DNA from: Pseudonocardia autotrophica
Lineage (GTDB): Bacteria; Actinomycetota; Actinomycetes; Mycobacteriales; Pseudonocardiaceae
Length of the DNA: 64,000 bases
Assembly: GCF_003945385.1 (NCBI RefSeq)
Contig: NZ_AP018920.1
Coordinates: 4,526,001 to 4,590,000, forward strand
Direction of reading: 5' to 3'
The notes beneath the pieces are model-generated. The model was given only the letters and a program-made list of their open reading frames with translations. It searched no databases and was not told the origin of the DNA. Shown piece after piece: positions 48,216 through 57,498 of this stretch. The translations under genes and the position numbers were made by a program. Within the stretch, counting starts at the first letter, position 1. The number at the start of each line of letters is the position of its first letter.

Positions 48216-48643
48216 GTCCGGTGCACCACGATCCGCTGCACCGAACGGCCGCCGTGGGTCCGGCTGCCGCTCTGACCGTTCCGGGTGTGCCCGTCGTGGC
48301 CGTGACTGTCATGACCCGGCCCGTTGTTGCCCGGCCCGGGTGGCGCCGCCGTGTCCGGGGCCCGGGCGGCGTCCTGCTCCAGCACCGCCACCAGCACGGC
48401 GAGCAGCCCCTTCGCGTGCACGGCCAGCGACTCGGCCAACTCCGAGCGCTCCCCGCGGAGCACCGCGACCAGCGCGCACACCGGGCAGGCCGGGCAGGCA
48501 CCGGGGCTCCCGGGGTCCGGCTGCCGGCCGGTGCCACCGGCGAGCGGCTCGAGTGCCCCCCGCAGCCGGTCGAGCAGATGCAGCGCGGTCTCCCGCAGGT
48601 CGTCCGGGAATCCGCTGTGGGCACCGCAGGAGCCGGCGGTCAC
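48212..48643 (-). CDS. Conserved actinobacterial hypothetical with CPACPVC motif
   Basis: A 143-aa protein. A helical first half (DDLRETALHLLDRLRGAL) is followed by CPACPVCALVAVLRGERSELAESLAVHAKGLLAVL, where three closely spaced cysteines could bind a metal. A His/Gly/Asp-rich disordered tail with HDSHGHDGH follows. Homologues lie between ArsA-like ATPase and ROK kinase genes in actinobacteria, but I know no function. It is coupled at both ends by GTGA overlaps. Confidence 0.7.
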   Translation of the reverse strand: MTAGSCGAHSGFPDDLRETALHLLDRLRGALEPLAGGTGRQPDPGSPGACPACPVCALVAVLRGERSELAESLAVHAKGLLAVLVAVLEQDAARAPDTAAPPGPGNNGPGHDSHGHDGHTRNGQSGSRTHGGRSVQRIVVHRT

Positions 48644-49887
48644 GACGTCATCCAGGTACCGGGATCGGGCACGAAGGTGATCACCAGGCGGGCCTGCGCG
48701 CCGGTCCCCTCCAGCCGGGCGCCGGTGGCCTCGCAGCGCCGCAGGACCGAGGGCAGCGAGACCATCCGCCGGGAGAAACCGATGCCGACGACCATGTCGT
48801 CACCGACCCGGGCCAGGTCCAGCGGTGCGTCCTCGGCGCCGGGGAGCGCGACGTCCAGCTCGAACTCGGTGTCGGCGGAGACGCCCTGTCCCGCGGTGCG
48901 GCGCAGCTCCATCAGCGGCCGCGGCGCGGTCTCCTCGGCCGCCCCGGCCGGATCCCGGTCGCCGTAGATCGAACGGGCCAGCTCGCGCAGCGCCCCGACG
49001 CCGGTCGGCTCGGCGGCGGTGTAGCGGACCGCGGTGACCGGCACGTCCGCGGCGAGCTGCTCCAGCTCGCGCAGCACCACCTGCTGCTCGGTGGCCCGCT
49101 CGCGCAGCCAGCGGGCCGCCGGCCCGCGCAGCGACCGCGGCGGGCCGGGCATCACCCGGTTCGCCATCAGCGCGTCCACCCGGAGCTCGTGCAGCGCGAG
49201 CGCGGTCAGCGTGCGGCGGGTCTCCGCGGCGACCACCCGCTCCGGGGTGAGCACCAGCCGGATCGAGGTCCGGGAGCGGTCGGCGAGCAGCGCACGCAGC
49301 CCGGCGAGCTGGTCGGCCAGCGCACCCAGCGCGGCGACCGTGCGCTCCCAGCCCGCACCGTCGTTCTTCGCACCCGCGAGGTTCGCGACCAGCCCGCGGA
49401 CCGCCCGACGGTGCGCCGGGAACAGCCGCTCCAGGTAACCCGAGAGTGCCTCGGGCAGGGTGAGCAGACGCAGCGTCTCCGCGGTCGGCCCGCAGTCGAC
49501 GACGACGACGTCGTACTCCCCGGAGTCGGCGAACCGCTGCACCTCGACCAGCGCGAGCAGATCCTCGACGCCCGGCAGCACGGTCAGCTCGTCGGCGACC
49601 AGTTCGTCCACCCCGGCACCGGCCAGCATGGTGCGCAGGTGCCCCTGCAGCTCACCCCAGGCGCCCTCGAGGAGGTGCCGGGCCTCGATGTGTGCCGCCC
49701 ACAGGTTCTCCGCGACCGGAGTGGGGTCGGAGCCCAGCTCGGCGTCGAGCGCGTCGCCCAGTGAGTGCGCGGGATCGGTAGACACGACCAGCGCCGACCG
49801 GCCGGCCCCGGCGAGCAGCGCGGCAGTGGCTGCGGCGAGGGTGGTCTTGCCGACCCCGCCCTTGCCGGTGAACAGCACGACGCGCAC
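48640..49887 (-). CDS. ArsA/Get3-like ATPase
   Basis: A 415-aa deviant-Walker P-loop ATPase (Rv2184c position). FTGKGGVGKTTLAAATA is at residues ~6-22, the switch I region is STDPAHSLGDALD, and VVVDCGPTAETLRLL is Walker B/switch II. It lacks the duplicated halves of ArsA and has no ars genes nearby, so arsenite pumping is unlikely. Its C-terminal ArsA HSP20-like region ends FELDVALPGAEDAPLDLARVGDDMVV. The GTG at 49887 is 7 nt from TACGCT (49900-49895), so it is probably leaderless. Confidence 0.9.
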   Translation of the reverse strand: MRVVLFTGKGGVGKTTLAAATAALLAGAGRSALVVSTDPAHSLGDALDAELGSDPTPVAENLWAAHIEARHLLEGAWGELQGHLRTMLAGAGVDELVADELTVLPGVEDLLALVEVQRFADSGEYDVVVVDCGPTAETLRLLTLPEALSGYLERLFPAHRRAVRGLVANLAGAKNDGAGWERTVAALGALADQLAGLRALLADRSRTSIRLVLTPERVVAAETRRTLTALALHELRVDALMANRVMPGPPRSLRGPAARWLRERATEQQVVLRELEQLAADVPVTAVRYTAAEPTGVGALRELARSIYGDRDPAGAAEETAPRPLMELRRTAGQGVSADTEFELDVALPGAEDAPLDLARVGDDMVVGIGFSRRMVSLPSVLRRCEATGARLEGTGAQARLVITFVPDPGTWMTS

Positions 49888-49958
49888 GCCGCGGAGCGTA
49901 ACGATCGGCGCGGCGCGTGCTCCGGCTGACCCGCCGAAGCGGATCGGCGGAGCGGGCG

Positions 49959-50396
49959 TCAGCCCTTCTCGACCCGCCGCTTCAGCCCCTTCAGCGCCGC
50001 GTCGATGATCACCTTCTCGGCCTTGCGGCGGAGCATCCCGATCATCGGGAAGTTGACCTCGACGGACAGCTCGTAGGTGACCGTCGTCCCGGAGCCCTCC
50101 GGCTCCAGCCGGTAGACGCCGTCCTGCGCCTTCTGGATGCCGCCCTTGACCAGGGTCCACCAGACCGACAGGTCGTCGTCGGCCCAGGTGTAGTCCAGCG
50201 TGTACGAGTCCTTGATCGCGCCGGCGTCCATCGAGAACCGCACCTGGGAGGCGCGGTCACCGCTGCCCGGGTCGAGGATCTCGACCGCTGTGATCTGATC
50301 GGTCCACTCCGGGTACGACGCGAAGTCGGCGATCACCGCCATCACCTGGTCCGGCGGGGCACCGATGTGGATCGAGGACGTGGTCGCGTCGGCCAT
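49959..50396 (-). CDS. SRPBCC (polyketide cyclase/dehydrase-like) family protein
   Basis: A 145-aa START-like fold protein (Rv2185c position): HIGAPPDQVMAVIADFASYPEW start and the C-terminal helix AALKGLKRRVEKG. This fold binds hydrophobic ligands in a central cavity; the ligand is unknown. TAGCCT (50408-50403) lies 6 nt before the ATG, so a leaderless mRNA is predicted even though the phosphoesterase gene ends only 20 bp upstream. Confidence 0.88.
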   Translation of the reverse strand: MADATTSSIHIGAPPDQVMAVIADFASYPEWTDQITAVEILDPGSGDRASQVRFSMDAGAIKDSYTLDYTWADDDLSVWWTLVKGGIQKAQDGVYRLEPEGSGTTVTYELSVEVNFPMIGMLRRKAEKVIIDAALKGLKRRVEKG

Positions 50397-50416
50397 GGCG
50401 GGAGGCTATCCCGTGC

Positions 50417-51211
50417 TCACAGGTGCAGCACGCAGGGCTGCTCGAGAGCGCGGAAGTGGCCGACGTTGACGCACTCCGTCCGGCCGATCCGGGTACGCCG
50501 GTGCAACGGCTGGTGGACGTGCCCGAACAGCGCGTGCGTCGGCTGTTCGGCGCGGATCCGCGCGGCCAGCGGGGCGCTGGCGATCTCGCCCCGCCGGGTG
50601 ACGACGTCGTAGGTCAGCACCGGGACGTCCGGCGGGACGTGGGTGCAGAGCAGGTCGGCCGGGCCGAGCGCGTCGAGCCGGGCGGTCCAGTCCTCGTGCC
50701 GCAGGAAGTACGGCTGCCACGGCCCGCTCCGGCGCGGGTCGACGCCGGGCGGGAGCGGCACCCCGCCGAGGAAACCGATCCGGCGCCCGCCGATCCCGAT
50801 CACCCGCCCGTCCGCGCGCACCACCCCGTCGACGTCCGGCCAGGCGTGCGGCATGTCGACGTTGCCGGGAATCGCCCAGACCGGGACGTCCAGGGCGCCG
50901 AGCACCCCGAAGATCTCGGCGTACTGCTCGGCGACGGCCTCGGTGACGGCGGCGGCCGGATCGGCGAACCGGCTCCAGGACCGTTCGAGCAGGCCCTGCA
51001 CCTGGGCGCGGGGGGCGCCGATCCGGCGCATACGGCCGAACTCGGCGGCGATCCCGGAGCCGAGCAGCCGGGAGATGATCCCGTTCTCCGGGTCCCGGTA
51101 GTCGACGAACTCCAGCAGGTCGCCGAGCACGAGCAGGCCGTCCGCCCCGGCGGCGGCGCGGGCCAGTGCGCGGGTGTTCCCGTGGATGTCGGAGACGACG
51201 TGCAACCGCAC
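50417..51211 (-). CDS. Metallophosphoesterase
   Basis: A 264-aa calcineurin-like phosphoesterase. Metal-site motifs are DIHGN (residues 8-12), GDLLEFVDYRD, PGNVDMPH, CTHVPPD and FGHVHQP. It might act on nucleotides or phospholipid head groups; this cannot be told. It abuts the stop of the next gene upstream with no spacer, so the two are probably coupled. Confidence 0.88.
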   Translation of the reverse strand: MRLHVVSDIHGNTRALARAAAGADGLLVLGDLLEFVDYRDPENGIISRLLGSGIAAEFGRMRRIGAPRAQVQGLLERSWSRFADPAAAVTEAVAEQYAEIFGVLGALDVPVWAIPGNVDMPHAWPDVDGVVRADGRVIGIGGRRIGFLGGVPLPPGVDPRRSGPWQPYFLRHEDWTARLDALGPADLLCTHVPPDVPVLTYDVVTRRGEIASAPLAARIRAEQPTHALFGHVHQPLHRRTRIGRTECVNVGHFRALEQPCVLHL

Positions 51212-51658
51212 TCAGCGACCCCCGTCCGGAGCGACCCCGGCCCGGCGCCCGGCCTCCAGCCGGCGCTTCAGCGCGAACGCGTGCGCCTTGAACTCGCGGT
51301 GCCGCCGGTCCGACTCGGCCCGGCTCCGACCCCAGCTCCTGCTCCGGCTCCGGCCCGGGCCGGCCGCGGGCTCGGGCGAGGCACGTAGGAAGAAGTGCAG
51401 CACGGTGCCGTCGAGCACCTGCTCGCACCAGACCTCCATCGTCCCGGTGAGCGCACCGGTGACGGTCCAGCGGATCCCGGCCGGACCGCGGTCGTGCGCG
51501 ATCTGCGGGCTCAGATCCGGCCAGTAGGACGGCCAGCGGCCCGGATCGGCGAACTCGGCCGCCACCCGCTCCCGGGGGACGGCCAGGAACGTCTCGTCGA
51601 CGACGTCCACCGACGGCGGCGCGGCCGCCCCTGACTGCACTGGTGACGCGCTCGGCAC
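51212..51658 (-). CDS. SRPBCC-like protein
   Basis: A 148-aa protein (Rv2186c position) with PSVDVVDETFLAVPRERVAAEFADPGRWPSYWPDL, GPAGIRWTVTGALTGTMEVWCEQVLDGTVLHFFLRA and a basic C-terminal helix (SDRRHREFKAHAFALKRRLEAG). This is a second START-fold protein within 2 kb. The GTG at 51658 is used, but later starts near MPSASPV residues are possible. It is divergent from fadD15 with 205 bp between. Confidence 0.8.
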   Translation of the reverse strand: MPSASPVQSGAAAPPSVDVVDETFLAVPRERVAAEFADPGRWPSYWPDLSPQIAHDRGPAGIRWTVTGALTGTMEVWCEQVLDGTVLHFFLRASPEPAAGPGRSRSRSWGRSRAESDRRHREFKAHAFALKRRLEAGRRAGVAPDGGR

Positions 51659-51863
51659 GAGATCAGCGTGCCACTCTCCCCACGGTCCACCGACAGGGGT
51701 ACCGTGCCGCCGTCGATACGGCCGGACGGGTCCGTTCCGTATCCGTTATGCCCGAGTCGATGTACTCGAACCCTACTTGGCGGTAGGTTCGGGTCCCAGC
51801 AGGTCGGCACGCGTGCCAGCCGACCGCACTATGCCTGTCGAGGCCGCCAGGAGGTCGATCCCC

Positions 51864-53708
51864 GTGCGTGAGTACAGCGTCCCCGCCACGGTGTCCGTGG
51901 GTGCCGACGAGTCGGTCTCCGATGCCGTCTTCGAGAACGCCGCGCAACATGCCGCGGAGGTCCTCTACCGCCGCAAGGGTGCCGACGGCGCGTGGAGCGA
52001 CATCACGGCCGCCGAGTTCGCCGAGCAGGTCACCCGGGTCGCCGCCGGCCTGATCGCGGCCGGGACGCAGGCGGGTGACCGGATCGCACTGCTGTCCCGT
52101 ACCCGCTACGAGTGGACCCTGTTCGACTACGCGATCCTCGCCGCGGGCGGGGTGACCGTCCCGATCTACGAGACGTCCTCGCCGGACCAGATCTCCTGGA
52201 TCCTCTCCGACTCCGGCGCCGTCGGGATCGTCGTCGAGACGGCCGAGCACACCGCGTCGGTGGAGAAGGTCCGGGCCGACGTGCCCGAGCTCCGGCACAT
52301 CTGGCAGATCGACCCCTCGGCAGCGGCGCCGGACAGCCCGTCCGCGATCGAGCAGCTGAGCGGGCTCGGTTCGGACACCGCCGACGACGTGGTGCACGAG
52401 CGCCGCAACGCCGTGCGCGCCGACGACCTCGCCACGCTGATCTACACCTCGGGCACCACCGGCCGCCCCAAGGGTTGCGAGCTGACCCACCGCAACCTGC
52501 TCAGCGAGTGCCGCACGATCGCCTCGACGATCCCGGACCTGCTCTCGCACGGCGGCTCGGTGCTGCTGTTCCTGCCGCTCGCGCACGTGTTCGGCAAGGC
52601 CATCCAGTGCGGCGCGCTGACCACCCGCACCGTGGTCGGGCACAGCCCGGACGTGAAGAACCTGCTGCCCGATCTGGCCGAGTTCAAGCCGACCTTCCTG
52701 CTCGCGGTGCCGCGGGTGTTCGAGAAGGTCTACAACGGCGCCCGGCTGCGGGCGCACAACGACGGCAAGGCCCGGATCTTCGACGCCGCCGCCGACACCG
52801 CGATCGCCTACTCCGAGGCGATCGACTCCGGCGGGCCGGGGTTCGTCCTCAAGGCCAAGCACGCACTGTTCGACAAGCTGGTCTACGGCAAGCTCCGGGC
52901 CGCGGTCGGCGGCAACGTCACCGCCGCGGTGTCCGGCTCGGCGCCGCTCGGTGCCCGGCTCGGCCACTTCTTCCGCGGCATCGGACTGCCGGTGCTGGAG
53001 GGCTACGGCCTGACCGAGACCACCGCCGGCATCACCCTGAACACGCTCGACGCCCAGCGGGTCGGCTCGGTCGGGCGCCCGGTGCCGGGCTGCGCCGTCC
53101 GGATCGCCGAGGACGGCGAGGTCATGCTCCGCGGCGACATCGTCTTCCAGGGGTACTGGCACAACGAGGACGCCTCGAAGGAGTCCCTGGAGAGCGACGG
53201 CTGGTTCCACTCCGGCGACATCGGCGAGCTCGACGACGCGGGCTTCCTGACCATCACCGGTCGCAAGAAGGAGATCATCGTCACCGCCGGCGGCAAGAAC
53301 GTCGCCCCGGCGGTGCTCGAGGACCGGCTGCGGGCGCACCCGCTGGTCGGCCAGTGCATCGTGGTCGGCGACCAGAAGCCGTTCATCTCGGCGCTGGTCA
53401 CCATCGACCCGGAGGCGCTGCCCGGCTGGCGTGAGCGCAACGGCAAGCCGGAGGGCGCCGGCGGGTCCGCCTCGGACCTGATCGACGACCCGGAGCTGCG
53501 CGGGGAGATCGCCGCCGCGGTCGAGGAGGCCAACCAGGCGGTGTCGCGGGCCGAGCAGATCCGCAAGTTCCGGATCCTGCCCGCGGACTTCAGCGAGGCA
53601 GGCGGTGAGCTGACGCCGACCATGAAGGTCAAGCGCAAGGTCGTCGTCGACACCTACTCCGGCGAGATCGAGGCGCTCTACGCCGGAGCCTCCGCCGAGC
53701 GGGGCTGA
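51864..53708 (+). CDS. fadD15: Long-chain fatty acid-CoA ligase FadD15
   Basis: A 614-aa AMP-forming ligase activating long-chain fatty acids. The P-loop is LIYTSGTTGRPKGCELTHRN (residues ~193-212). GYGLTETTAGITLN is the substrate motif, and GWFHSGDIGELDDAGFLTITGRKKEIIVTAGGKNVAP covers the hinge. Near-identical blocks occur in Rv2187. GTG 51864 is chosen for GGAGGT 9 nt upstream and the MREYSVP start shared with FadD15. The last 31 bp overlap the convergent pimB' gene. Confidence 0.95.
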   Translation: MREYSVPATVSVGADESVSDAVFENAAQHAAEVLYRRKGADGAWSDITAAEFAEQVTRVAAGLIAAGTQAGDRIALLSRTRYEWTLFDYAILAAGGVTVPIYETSSPDQISWILSDSGAVGIVVETAEHTASVEKVRADVPELRHIWQIDPSAAAPDSPSAIEQLSGLGSDTADDVVHERRNAVRADDLATLIYTSGTTGRPKGCELTHRNLLSECRTIASTIPDLLSHGGSVLLFLPLAHVFGKAIQCGALTTRTVVGHSPDVKNLLPDLAEFKPTFLLAVPRVFEKVYNGARLRAHNDGKARIFDAAADTAIAYSEAIDSGGPGFVLKAKHALFDKLVYGKLRAAVGGNVTAAVSGSAPLGARLGHFFRGIGLPVLEGYGLTETTAGITLNTLDAQRVGSVGRPVPGCAVRIAEDGEVMLRGDIVFQGYWHNEDASKESLESDGWFHSGDIGELDDAGFLTITGRKKEIIVTAGGKNVAPAVLEDRLRAHPLVGQCIVVGDQKPFISALVTIDPEALPGWRERNGKPEGAGGSASDLIDDPELRGEIAAAVEEANQAVSRAEQIRKFRILPADFSEAGGELTPTMKVKRKVVVDTYSGEIEALYAGASAERG

Positions 53709-54847
53709 TCCGCCGCCGGCCGTCCGCCCAGATGGGCGTACAGCCGGTCCACCGGGGCCCGGCCACCCCAGATCCGTCGTACCCGCTCCCGCCCGGCCCG
53801 GCCCATCGCCGTGGCCCGGGCGGGATCGGCGAGCAGCGCTGCGATCCGGTCCACCACGGCCGCGACGTCGCGGCCCGGCACGACATGACCGGTGACGCCC
53901 TCCTCGACCGTCTCCGGGGCACCGCCGGAGTCGCCCGCGACCACCGGTAGCCCGCCGGCCGCCGCCTCCAGCAGCGCGATCCCCAGCCCCTCGACGTCCA
54001 GCCCGCCGAGATGGGTCCGGCAGGGCAGCGCGAAGACGTCACCCGCCGCGTGGTGCCCGGCGAGTTCCTCGGCCGGGACCCGGCCGGTGAACACCACGGC
54101 GTCGGTCACCCCGTGCCGGGCGGCGAGCCGGTGCAGCCGGTCCCGGTAGGGGCCGCCGCCGACGAGCAGCAGCCGGGTGCCGGGGACCCGGCGCCGCAGC
54201 AACGGCAGCGCCGCGATCAGCACGTCCTGGCCCTTGCGCGGCATCAACCGGGACACACAGCCGACGACCGGCGCCTCCCCCAGCCCGTACCGGGCCCGGA
54301 TCTCCGCCCGTGCCGCCGGGTCCGGCGCGAACCGGCCGGTGTCGACCGGTGGCGGCAGCGGCTCCAGCGCGGCGTCCGGCCCGAAGGCCGCCGCGATCCG
54401 GTCCCGGGTCCAGCGGGAGACGGTGGTGACGACGTCGGAGTCCGTCCCGATCCGGCGCAGCGCCTGCCGGGCCCCGGGGAGCATCGACCAGCCGACCTCG
54501 TGCCCGTGCGTACTCGCGACGACCCGGCTGATCCCGGCCCGTTCGCGCAGCTGCGGCCCGAGCAGGCCGAGCGGCGCGGCGGCGCCGAACCAGAGCGTGT
54601 CGGCGCCGTGCCGGCGGGCGAGCCGGGCCGCCCGGCGGGCGACGTCCGGGCCGGGGAGCATCAGCCGGCCCGGATGCCGGTGCACCGGGAACGGCGCGAG
54701 CGCGTCGAAGGCCGCCGCTCCGGGCCAGTCCGGCGCGTAGACGGCGAGCTCACCGGACGGCAGCGCGCGGGCTAGATCGTGCAGGTAGCTCTGGATACCG
54801 CCGGTGCGCGGCGGGAAGTCGTTGGTCACCAGCAGCGTGCGCGGCAC
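53678..54847 (-). CDS. pimB: Alpha-(1,6)-mannosyltransferase PimB' (GT4)
   Basis: A 389-aa GT-B enzyme that adds the second mannose to PIM1, using GDP-mannose at the inner membrane face. LLVTNDFPPRTGGIQSYL is the N-terminal signature, THGHEVGWSMLPGARQALRRI and CVSRLMPRKGQDVL follow, and the donor-site EX7E region is EGLGIALLEAAAGGLPVVAG. It is close to Rv2188c. GTG 54847 gives the family start and is 7 nt from TACCGT (54860-54855), so it is probably leaderless. GTG 54853 is the alternative. Confidence 0.94.
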   Translation of the reverse strand: MPRTLLVTNDFPPRTGGIQSYLHDLARALPSGELAVYAPDWPGAAAFDALAPFPVHRHPGRLMLPGPDVARRAARLARRHGADTLWFGAAAPLGLLGPQLRERAGISRVVASTHGHEVGWSMLPGARQALRRIGTDSDVVTTVSRWTRDRIAAAFGPDAALEPLPPPVDTGRFAPDPAARAEIRARYGLGEAPVVGCVSRLMPRKGQDVLIAALPLLRRRVPGTRLLLVGGGPYRDRLHRLAARHGVTDAVVFTGRVPAEELAGHHAAGDVFALPCRTHLGGLDVEGLGIALLEAAAGGLPVVAGDSGGAPETVEEGVTGHVVPGRDVAAVVDRIAALLADPARATAMGRAGRERVRRIWGGRAPVDRLYAHLGGRPAADQPRSAEAPA

Positions 54848-55263
54848 ACCCACGACGGTATCCCGGGCGTCCGGGCCAGGTCGTGCACGCCCGGGAGGAC
54901 CTGGACGGCGGCACCGCACGCGGGGGACGCGTCGGGGATGCGGGCCGCCGTCCGGTCTCTCGGGGAGCGGACGAACCGCACTCCGCACCGGTCCGTCGTG
55001 TCGCCCTCGGGGGTGGGCTCCGCGACTCGGCCGACCGGGTGGCGGGGGACCATCCGTCGGCACGGCCGGTGAGAAGGTCGTGCTGTTCAGGTGAACGAGC
55101 GGGAACGCCGCCGGTTACGGATCGGCAACGAAAAAACTTCGCCGGGCCGTCGTGGCGGTCCCGCGGCCCGTTTCTGTCGGACCCCTCCCCTAGCGTCCGC
55201 CGTGATCGAACGACGACCGGTTGCTCCGCTGAATCCAACTCCACTTCCCCAGAAGGAGGCACG
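54848..55263. other. Intergenic stretch between pimB' and a small Cys gene
   Basis: 416 bp with no convincing gene on either strand. It holds the leaderless-type -10 of pimB' at the left. On the plus strand, TAGCGT near 55191-55196 is a candidate -10 that would give a leader of about 60 nt for the 55264 gene. No NlpC/P60 (Rv2190c-like) gene is present, unlike M. tuberculosis. Confidence 0.4.
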
Positions 55264-55599
55264 ATGATCGTCGACTGCGACCGTTGCCAGGTGCGGGACA
55301 CGGCCTGTGGCGACTGTGTGATCGGGGTGCTCATGGATGTGCCCGAGATCGACCGTCCGATCCCCTATCTTCCCGTCGACCTGCCGGGCACGCTGCCGCG
55401 GCTCGAGCAGCCCGGCCCGCCGGCGAGCGCGCCGCTGGAGTTCTCCGAGCCGGAGCGCCGCGCGCTGCAGGTCCTCGCCGAGCAGGGCCTGATCCCGCAC
55501 CTGCGGCTGGTCGAGGCCGGGGCCGGGCGGGTGGAGCAGCCCGCCCGTCCGATGCTGCCGATCCCGGTGGTGCCGCCCCGGCAGCGCGATGTGGGCTGA
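55264..55599 (+). CDS. Small cysteine-cluster protein, conserved hypothetical
   Basis: A 111-aa protein. The N-terminus MIVDCDRCQVRDTACGDCVIGVL holds four cysteines in a CxxC-x6-CxxC layout, a likely zinc or Fe-S site. The rest includes FSEPERRALQVLAEQGLIPHLRLVEA, a short helical block, then Pro-rich sequence. AAGGAGG precedes the ATG. I recognise it as an actinobacterial family but know no function. Confidence 0.75.
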   Translation: MIVDCDRCQVRDTACGDCVIGVLMDVPEIDRPIPYLPVDLPGTLPRLEQPGPPASAPLEFSEPERRALQVLAEQGLIPHLRLVEAGAGRVEQPARPMLPIPVVPPRQRDVG

Positions 55600-55651
55600 G
55601 CGCTCGCCGGCTCCGGGCGGGCCGTGGCCGGTCGCGGGTGCGGCGCGGTCG

Positions 55652-57283
55652 TCAGCCGCGGAGCCGGCGCAACAGCACGGTGGAGGGCACCGAGTGCGCT
55701 CCGCGGCGCCGGACCGAGCGGACGACCTCCTGATCGGAGGTCGCGACGAGCAGCGGCCTGCCGAGCGGCTCGGCCGCGACGAGATCACGGATCACGTCGT
55801 CGGCGATCACCCCGGCCTCGCTGAACAGCACCCGCACCCCGCGGCCACCGCGCAGCGGGGCCGCGCTGACCGCCGCCCCGTCGAACACCACGGTGATCTC
55901 GGCCCCGGTGCGCGCACCCAGCGCCCCGAGTTGCCCGACCAGCCGGGTCCGCTGGTCGGCCAGCGGCAGGTCCGGGTAGCCGGTCTTGCTGACGTTGTAA
56001 CCGTCGACGATCACGTGCACCGAGGGCATCGCGAGCAGCGTGTCCAGGGCCGCGAGGCCGTCCACCGGCAGTCCGGCACGGCCGTTCACCGCCCCGCCGG
56101 TGGGGTCCGCCGTCGCCGTGCCGGCCACGAGATCCGCCGGCCGCGGGCCACCCGCGCCGACGTCGAGTTCGCGGCGCAGCCCGGCGATCGCGCCGCCGAC
56201 GGTGTCGAGCAGCAGCTCCAGGCGCACCTCGTCGCCACGCCGGGCCTCGCGTGCCGCCTGCCGCGCCGCCGCGACCTCGCGCGCCGCGGCATCCGCCCGC
56301 CGGCGCTCGGCGTCGGCGCGCTCCCGTTCCCGCTCGGCGTCCGCACGTGCCGCGGCCAGCCGCTCGTCGGCTCCCGCACGCAGGGCCGCCACCTCGGTCT
56401 CCAGCTCGGCCCGCGTGTCCAGCGCGGTGCGCAGGCGGGCCCCCTGCTCGCTGACCCGGCGGCGCATCTGCTGGTACTCGGCCTGCTGCTCGGCGACGAC
56501 CGACCGGGCCCGCTCGCGCTCCTCGACGAGCTCGGCCTGAGCGCGCTCCAGCTCGGCGGTGACCTTGTCGACCTTCGCGATGGCCTCGTCGCGCTCGGCC
56601 CGCAGCGAGGACAGGTCACCGGTCTGCTCGGCCTCGGCGACCCGCCGGGCCGCCAGCGGATCGCCGGTGAGCAGGGCGACCGCCGCGGCATCCAGCTTGT
56701 CGACCGGGGCGGGTAGCGGCGGTGCGTTCCCGGTCGCCCCGTTTCCGGCAGCCCCGTTTCCGGCAGCCCCGTTCCCCGGCGCCCCGTTCCCGACCGGTCC
56801 GTTCCCTGCTGGACCGCCGGGTGCCGCCGGTTCGCCCCCGGGCGCCGCATGACCGGCACCGGCTTCCTCCGGCGGGAGCTCCAGTTCGCCGGCGCGGTTC
56901 TCGGCCCACCAGGCGACCACAGCCGCCCGGAACGCCGCATCCTGCTCGAGACGGGCGACCAGTGCCTGGCCGCCGAGCCGGGCCCGCTTCGCCGGGGTGA
57001 ACCGGGCGAACCGGCGCAGCGGACCGGGGACGTCGGCCGCCGGCATCCCCGCCAGGGCGGTTCCGGCGATCTCGGCGAGCCGGGAGCGCAACGGCGCCGT
57101 CAGCGGCGGCCAGCCGGCCGCGCTCCCGGACGCGCCCGAGGCGCCGTGGCCGGCCGGAGTGTCCGACCCGGCGCCGCGGGAAGCCGGGGAGTCCGAGCCG
57201 GCGCCCGGGGAGTCGGCGGGCTCCGGACCCGACGGGCCGCCGCAGCCCGCGGGCTCCGGTTGCTCTCCGTCGTTGTGCGCCAT
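55652..57283 (-). CDS. NYN-domain (YacP-like) protein with coiled coil
   Basis: A 543-aa protein. The disordered Gly/Ser/Pro N-terminus (~55 residues) is followed by a helical domain (LRSRLAEIAGTALAGMPAADVPGPLRRFARFTP...AWWAENR), a GNGAAGNGA repeat linker, about 150 residues of charged coiled coil (AERERERADAERRRADAAAREV), and a C-terminal YacP-type NYN domain (VHVIVDGYNVSKTG, TRLVGQLGAL, ITVVFDGA, ADDVIRDLVAA, LVATSDQEV). The acidic residues of a PIN-like RNase site are present. TAGCCT (57295-57290) lies 6 nt before the ATG, so it is probably leaderless. Confidence 0.85.
   Translation of the reverse strand: MAHNDGEQPEPAGCGGPSGPEPADSPGAGSDSPASRGAGSDTPAGHGASGASGSAAGWPPLTAPLRSRLAEIAGTALAGMPAADVPGPLRRFARFTPAKRARLGGQALVARLEQDAAFRAAVVAWWAENRAGELELPPEEAGAGHAAPGGEPAAPGGPAGNGPVGNGAPGNGAAGNGAAGNGATGNAPPLPAPVDKLDAAAVALLTGDPLAARRVAEAEQTGDLSSLRAERDEAIAKVDKVTAELERAQAELVEERERARSVVAEQQAEYQQMRRRVSEQGARLRTALDTRAELETEVAALRAGADERLAAARADAERERERADAERRRADAAAREVAAARQAAREARRGDEVRLELLLDTVGGAIAGLRRELDVGAGGPRPADLVAGTATADPTGGAVNGRAGLPVDGLAALDTLLAMPSVHVIVDGYNVSKTGYPDLPLADQRTRLVGQLGALGARTGAEITVVFDGAAVSAAPLRGGRGVRVLFSEAGVIADDVIRDLVAAEPLGRPLLVATSDQEVVRSVRRRGAHSVPSTVLLRRLRG
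56731..56805. repeat. 15-bp tandem repeat in the NYN gene
   Basis: Five units related to cggcagccccgtttc, encoding GNGAA/GNGAP-type pentapeptides on the minus strand. It resembles the 15-bp repeat in the murG extension in period and frame preservation. Confidence 0.8.
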
Positions 57284-57498
57284 CTGTCCAGGCTATCCCC
57301 GACCGTGCCGGGTCGCCGTCGCCCGCGCCGCGCCGGCGGTCGACCGTGCCCGATCGAAGGTCCGCGGACGTCACCGCGAAATCGGCGTTGAGGGGGCCGA
57401 CCACCCGGATCCACGTTCGTGATCGACCATTTTCCCCGTATCGGCGGGACCCGACCCTGCTGCGGTTCGGCGACCGTGGGCCGGCACACTCGAACATA

